A DNA stretch of 64,000 bases from JANXVY01 sp040080145 (GTDB lineage: Bacteria; Pseudomonadota; Alphaproteobacteria; Rhizobiales; Hyphomicrobiaceae), in assembly GCA_040080145.1 (NCBI GenBank), contig JBEBJA010000077.1, positions 1 to 64,000 of the forward strand. The letters are read 5' to 3'. The notes below the pieces were generated by a model. It was given only the letters and a program-made list of their open reading frames with translations. It made no database searches and was not told the DNA's origin. The position numbers were made by a program, and so were the translations under genes. Positions 60,389 through 64,000 of the stretch are shown piece by piece. Each line of letters starts with the position of its first letter. Position 1 is the first letter of the stretch.

Positions 60389-61588
60389 GTGGCCATCACG
60401 GCGCGGCCGAGCCGGCCGATGTTGATTGCCGGTGGCGGGATCGGCGGCTTGGCGGTGGCGTTGGCGCTGGCCAAGTGCGGGATCAGATCGCGGGTTCTTG
60501 AGCGCAAGCCGGTGTTTGGCGAGGCCGGTGCGGGGATTCAGATCGGTCCAAACGGGGTTGCATCCCTGCGCGCCATCGGTGTTGCTGCCTCGCTCGCGGC
60601 AAAGGTTGGCTCGCCAGATGAAATCCGGGTCTTTGACGGCCAGCGTGGGAGCGCTTTGGCGGTCCTTCCTCTTGGCGATGCCATCAACGCCCGTTTCGGC
60701 GCGCCATATTGGACCATTCACCGGGCTGATCTTCATGCCTGCCTGCTGAGTGCTGCGCAACGCGAGCCTGCCATTTTGATCGAGACGGGATTTCAGGTCG
60801 ACCGTCTCGAAGCTGCCCCCGATGGCATTCGCCTGATTTCGACGGAAGGTAAGGTTGCGACGGGCACGGCTGTTATCGGCGCGGATGGGCTGTGGTCGAA
60901 GGTGCGGAGCTACGTCGCTGATCGCGTTGATATGCCATATGCCGGTTGGAGTGCGTATCGTACGGTCATAGATGGCTCCGAGGTTCCATCGGCCTTCCAG
61001 GCCAATGCCGTCGGGCTTTGGCTCGCGCCGCGCGCGCATGTGGTGCACTATCCCGTGTATGGCGGGTCAGAGACGGCGGCGGTCGTGATCCTGCCGCAGA
61101 CGGCATCAAGCGAAGGCTGGGCCAAAGATGCCGACCGTGACGACCTACTCGGCCGGGTCAATCACCTCTCGCCAGAGGTTGTCGCGTTTCTGGCGGAGGG
61201 TCGGGGTTGGAAGACCTGGAGTTTGTTCAATGTGCCGCCGCTGGCGCGCTGGTCGAATGGGTCTGTGACGCTGCTGGGTGATGCGGCGCATCCGGTGTTA
61301 CCGTTCCTCGCCTCTGGTGGCGTTCTGGCGCTGGAAGACGCCGTGGCGCTCGCTGCCTGCGTCGCCAAGCAGTCCGAAGATGTTCCGGCAGCGTTTGAGG
61401 CCTATGCCAAGCTGCGGATGAAGCGCGCAGCAAAGGTTGCTACGGGTGCCCGGCGCAATGGCGCGGTTTATCACATGAGCGGTCCATCCGCGTTTGCGCG
61501 TAACCTCGCCATGAAGGCAATCCCCGCGCCGCGCCTGATGAGCCGCTATGACTGGCTCTACGGCTGGAAGCCACCGGTTTTGGGATAA
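60389..61588 (+). CDS. FAD-dependent aromatic monooxygenase-like protein
   Basis: This 399-residue class A flavoprotein monooxygenase has the FAD Rossmann motif IAGGGIGGLAVALALAKCG, the DG motif VIGADGLWSKVR and the GD motif VTLLGDAAHPVLPFLASGG. The overall form resembles salicylate or 3-hydroxybenzoate hydroxylases, which hydroxylate aromatic acids with NAD(P)H and O2. The substrate is unproven, and ubiquinone-pathway or other hydroxylases are alternatives. Start is a GTG directly after the preceding TAA. No ring-cleavage genes are nearby. Confidence 0.86.
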   Translation: MAITARPSRPMLIAGGGIGGLAVALALAKCGIRSRVLERKPVFGEAGAGIQIGPNGVASLRAIGVAASLAAKVGSPDEIRVFDGQRGSALAVLPLGDAINARFGAPYWTIHRADLHACLLSAAQREPAILIETGFQVDRLEAAPDGIRLISTEGKVATGTAVIGADGLWSKVRSYVADRVDMPYAGWSAYRTVIDGSEVPSAFQANAVGLWLAPRAHVVHYPVYGGSETAAVVILPQTASSEGWAKDADRDDLLGRVNHLSPEVVAFLAEGRGWKTWSLFNVPPLARWSNGSVTLLGDAAHPVLPFLASGGVLALEDAVALAACVAKQSEDVPAAFEAYAKLRMKRAAKVATGARRNGAVYHMSGPSAFARNLAMKAIPAPRLMSRYDWLYGWKPPVLG

Positions 61589-61625
61589 TTCAGCAACCAG
61601 TTTGGCTGTCTGCTGTGGCGGAAAC

Positions 61626-61645
61626 GGAAAATTCCGGTATTTTCC
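61626..61645. promoter_or_regulatory. Candidate operator upstream of the XRE regulator
   Basis: The inverted repeat GGAAAAT-TCCGGT-ATTTTCC lies 33 bp before the XRE-family start codon. An additional GGAAA lies just 5' of it (CGGAAACGGAAAAT). The symmetry and position suggest an autoregulatory site. Confidence 0.45.
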
Positions 61646-61678
61646 GGTAAATGCGTTTTTCACCGACCGCAGGTTTGC

Positions 61679-62500
61679 ATGAAGCAACAGCCCAAATTGA
61701 TTGTGCCTATTCCCGTCGATCAGCGCGGGAAGGCTATTCAGCAGATCCGCACGGCGATGATCGAAAAGAAGCTCACTCAGGCGCAACTGGCCGACGCCGC
61801 CGACTGTCATGAGAAGACGGTCCAGAATCTGCTGGGTGGCCGCTCGGTGCGCGATCAGACGCTGTTCGACGTTTGCACGTATCTGGGCCTCGACTACGAG
61901 GACGTGCGGGACAATTGGCATGGCAGTGTCGCCCAATCAGCCGTTCCAGCGCTGGATACTGGACGCGACACACTGGAGCGCTATGCGACAGGCGGGATGG
62001 TCGCGCCGGTTTACATGGGTGCTTACACCCGCGCTGCCGTCGATCATTACCTCGGGCATTATTTGACGCTGCGGCCCGACTTCACCAACCCGGAAGCCAT
62101 CGTCGCTTACCGCACGGAGATCACCTGGGACGACGAGTGGCCTAGTCTGCTGTTTCAGGAGCGTGACCGCCCCGACGCGCCCTACTCGCATCGCGGGCGG
62201 CTGTACGTGCCGGCGTCGTCGTCGTTCATTCATTTGGTGTCGCTGACCAAGGGCGCGATGCGGATGATCGTGGTGTCGCAATTGGATCGCGACGGGCTTA
62301 TGCGGGGGCTTATCACCACGCTGAATAAACATCGGGCGAACTACGTGCCGGTAGCGACGCCGATCGTCTATGCCAAGCGTGACGAGGCTGGGATGGTGTT
62401 GGGGACGATCCTGCCGGGCAATCCGGTGCATGCGCAGTACAAGACCTTGCTGTGCGACACGATCAGCGAGGGGTATGCGCGGCTGGTGCCGCCGGGCTAG
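61679..62500 (+). CDS. XRE-family HTH regulator with large C-terminal sensor-like domain
   Basis: This 273-residue protein has an N-terminal Cro/C1-type HTH at about 15-80 (GKAIQQIRTAMIEKKLTQAQLADAADCHEKTVQNLLGGRSVRDQTLFDVCTYLGL). A roughly 180-residue C-terminal domain of mixed alpha/beta character (VAPVYMGAYTRAAVDHYLGHYLTLRPDF, YKTLLCDTISEGYARLVPPG) has no catalytic motif that I recognise and may bind a ligand. An inverted repeat upstream suggests autoregulation. It ends tail to tail with the patatin gene, overlapping by 38 bp. Confidence 0.8.
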   Translation: MKQQPKLIVPIPVDQRGKAIQQIRTAMIEKKLTQAQLADAADCHEKTVQNLLGGRSVRDQTLFDVCTYLGLDYEDVRDNWHGSVAQSAVPALDTGRDTLERYATGGMVAPVYMGAYTRAAVDHYLGHYLTLRPDFTNPEAIVAYRTEITWDDEWPSLLFQERDRPDAPYSHRGRLYVPASSSFIHLVSLTKGAMRMIVVSQLDRDGLMRGLITTLNKHRANYVPVATPIVYAKRDEAGMVLGTILPGNPVHAQYKTLLCDTISEGYARLVPPG

Positions 62501-63584
62501 CGGGCGGTTCGTTCGGGACATTGATGGAGGGAGCGGGCGGGGGAAGCGGCACGGCAAATCGCGGTGTTGGGCTCAGAAAGCGCGCCTTGAGATCAACGCT
62601 GGAGCGGCGGCCGATGCTGGCGGCGTTGGCGTCCAGCCACTTCAGAGTTTCGCTGCGGCCGGCGTGATGCAGGTAGGTGAACAGCGCCCAGTCGGGCTTG
62701 AGCTTGCTGCCAGCGGGCAGTGCCGCCGTGTGACGGCCGGCGTCGATCAGGTGGAAGCGATGCGTGACCAGCGGGGCCAAGCGCGAGGGACGCTTGAAGC
62801 GGCGTTGGAGCCAGCCGCCTTCGGCCTCGCGCACGGCTTCTATGATCTCGATGTCGCGCATGAGCGGGGCGTTGAAGGTCAAGCGTCCGGTTTCGGCGGC
62901 GATTTCGAGCGACGAGGTTGGGACGCCGGATTTCGAGGTCGGATTGAGCAGCACAATCAGCGTATCGTCTACCGGGCTAGTGAGCGCCAGCTTCACCAAT
63001 TCGGGATTTGCGGAAAACCCGCCGTCCCAATAGGCCCGTCCTTCGATCTCCACAGCATGATGGAGCGTTGGCAGGCAGGCAGAGGCGAGGACGGCGTCGA
63101 CCGTCATCTCGTCGCGGCGGAAATGGCGTGCCCTGCCCGTGGAAACTTCGGTTGCCGCGATCAGCAGTTCGATGGGCGAGGCGGCGCGGAGTTTGGCGAA
63201 GTCGATTGTTTCGGTTAGCAATCGCCGCAATGGGTCAAAGCCCATCGGATTGAACTGATAGGGCGAGAACATCCGGCCCACGCCGGAGGCCGCCGACACG
63301 TTGCTGAGGCTCGACAGGAACGGATTCAGCCGTACGAAGTCGGGGACGGCGGCCTTGTGGACAGCTTGCCAGACCTCGGCGAGTTTGGCGCGTCCGCCCT
63401 CGCGTCCGCCTTCGGCCATGCCAGCGGCGAGCGCCACCGCATTGACGGCTCCGGCGCTGGCTGCGCTGACCCAGCCGATCTCAATGCCGGACTGTTCCAG
63501 CAGCGCGTCAAGCACGCCCCAGGTGAACGCGCCGTGCGCGCCCCCGCCTTGTAAGGCGAGGTTGATCCGTTTTGCTTTAGCCAA
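62463..63584 (-). CDS. Patatin-like phospholipase
   Basis: This 373-residue protein, from a TTG at 63584 preceded by GGAGG, has the patatin catalytic dyad. The oxyanion loop is ALQGGGAHGAFTWGVLD, the nucleophile elbow VSAASAGAVNAVAL carries the Ser, and the Asp is in YWDGGFSANPEL. The usual GxSxG reads AASAG, with the first Gly replaced by Ala. Family members hydrolyse membrane phospholipids or triglycerides. In alphaproteobacteria this type is sometimes near PHB genes, but not here. The C-terminal 40 residues are Pro/Ala-rich. Confidence 0.86.
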   Translation of the reverse strand: MAKAKRINLALQGGGAHGAFTWGVLDALLEQSGIEIGWVSAASAGAVNAVALAAGMAEGGREGGRAKLAEVWQAVHKAAVPDFVRLNPFLSSLSNVSAASGVGRMFSPYQFNPMGFDPLRRLLTETIDFAKLRAASPIELLIAATEVSTGRARHFRRDEMTVDAVLASACLPTLHHAVEIEGRAYWDGGFSANPELVKLALTSPVDDTLIVLLNPTSKSGVPTSSLEIAAETGRLTFNAPLMRDIEIIEAVREAEGGWLQRRFKRPSRLAPLVTHRFHLIDAGRHTAALPAGSKLKPDWALFTYLHHAGRSETLKWLDANAASIGRRSSVDLKARFLSPTPRFAVPLPPPAPSINVPNEPPASPAAPAAHTPR

Positions 63585-63960
63585 TGCCCGAGTCCTCCAG
63601 CGACCGCACGCGGATGAACTTAGGCGGCAAGTGTGGCAGGGGCAAATCGGCAAGGCGTGGCGTGATGTCCGGTGGGTGACTTGCGCAACATAGGCGGCCA
63701 AAGTTGACGTGGTGGCAACACATGGCGGAATGGCGATTTGACACTGGGTCGCAGCAATCACAAACCAGCGTGTCGATCGAGCCGTTCGGCCGGATTTGCC
63801 GCACTCGTTGAAATGAACGCCTCGATCTCATCACACCCGTACATCATTCATTCTGGTGTCGCTGATGATGCCGAACTTCGCTAAAGGTCATGTCTCGACA
63901 TCTGGCGAACATCGCATTTAGGACACGAGCGTTAACCGGGGGCATGGCTTGGGAAATTTT
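63585..63960. other. 376-bp region before the last gene, containing a possible Cys/His-rich ORF
   Basis: This region lies between the divergent patatin gene and the partial frame at the right edge, so it should hold both promoters. A minus-strand frame 63577-63834 (85 residues, with CDCCDP, MCCHH and LCC) ends in TAA just inside the patatin start and could be a small cotranslated protein. I see no ribosome site for it and no family, so I do not list it as a gene. Confidence 0.35.
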
Positions 63961-64000
63961 ATGATGACGGACGCCACTCTGCGGCGCTTGATGTTTGCTG
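63961..64000 (+). CDS. Start of a gene cut by the window edge
   Basis: ATGATGACGGACGCC opens a frame MMTDATLRRLMFA that continues out of the window. A GGGAA element precedes the ATG by about 7 nt. Thirteen codons are too few to name a product. Confidence 0.3.
   Translation, partial: MMTDATLRRLMFA

Overview
The window looks like chromosomal DNA of a GC-rich alphaproteobacterium, most likely of the order Hyphomicrobiales (Rhizobiales). This is judged from gene content and order: a phaR-phaA-phaB polyhydroxyalkanoate cluster, an ispH-thrB-rnhA operon, xerD beside aroK-aroB, an SRP RNA directly upstream of dnaX-ybaB, a FixK-like Crp/Fnr regulator, an HWE-type sensor kinase and many palindromic intergenic repeats. 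The genus cannot be fixed from the sequence alone. I see no phage, plasmid, rRNA or CRISPR array.

Layout. 1-3.6 kb: end of an exopolysaccharide/O-antigen locus (epimerase, polymerase/ligase-like protein, Wzz/GumC-like protein). 4-12 kb: CNNM/CorC-type protein, a fused shikimate kinase-dehydroquinate synthase, a short membrane protein, a large exported helical-repeat protein, xerD and accA. 12.4-15.7 kb: three consecutive paralogous YafK/DpaA-type L,D-transpeptidase-fold genes. 15.9-20 kb: UPF0114, YjbR and PHA genes. 20-34 kb: mostly housekeeping and small-metabolism genes (NYN/LOTUS protein, cupin, gloB, methyltransferase, rnhA, thrB, ispH, lipoprotein, aminotransferase, flavin reductase, oxyR, SDR, PsiF). 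34.3-43.4 kb: tRNA-Met, a sensor kinase with a response regulator, a 5'-nucleotidase-like protein, a P-loop kinase-like orphan, and a Crp/Fnr regulator facing ompW. 44.4-51.2 kb: a TRAP transporter, a GntR regulator and a CoA-transferase/malonyl-CoA decarboxylase fusion. 51.5-64 kb: alkaline phosphatase, ffs, dnaX, ybaB, Tim44-like, extensin-like, hydrolase, monooxygenase, XRE and patatin genes.

The most interesting locus is 44463-51212. A tripartite dicarboxylate TRAP importer with fused membrane subunits is divergent from a GntR regulator and a 908-residue protein joining a class III CoA transferase to a complete malonyl-CoA decarboxylase. I infer a malonate catabolic unit in which the usual ATP-dependent malonyl-CoA synthetase (MatB) is replaced by CoA transfer, in one polypeptide with the decarboxylase. 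That would be a CoA-based counterpart of the ACP-based malonate decarboxylase cycle.

Two other observations come straight from the sequence. First, the thrB-rnhA junction consists of a 17-bp tandem repeat that creates three successive five-codon reading frames, each linked to the next by a TAATG stop/start overlap. Second, several families of short intergenic repeats are present, including a MITE-like element inserted, with a TTA target duplication, into a copy of a second repeat whose uninterrupted form lies about 12.7 kb away.
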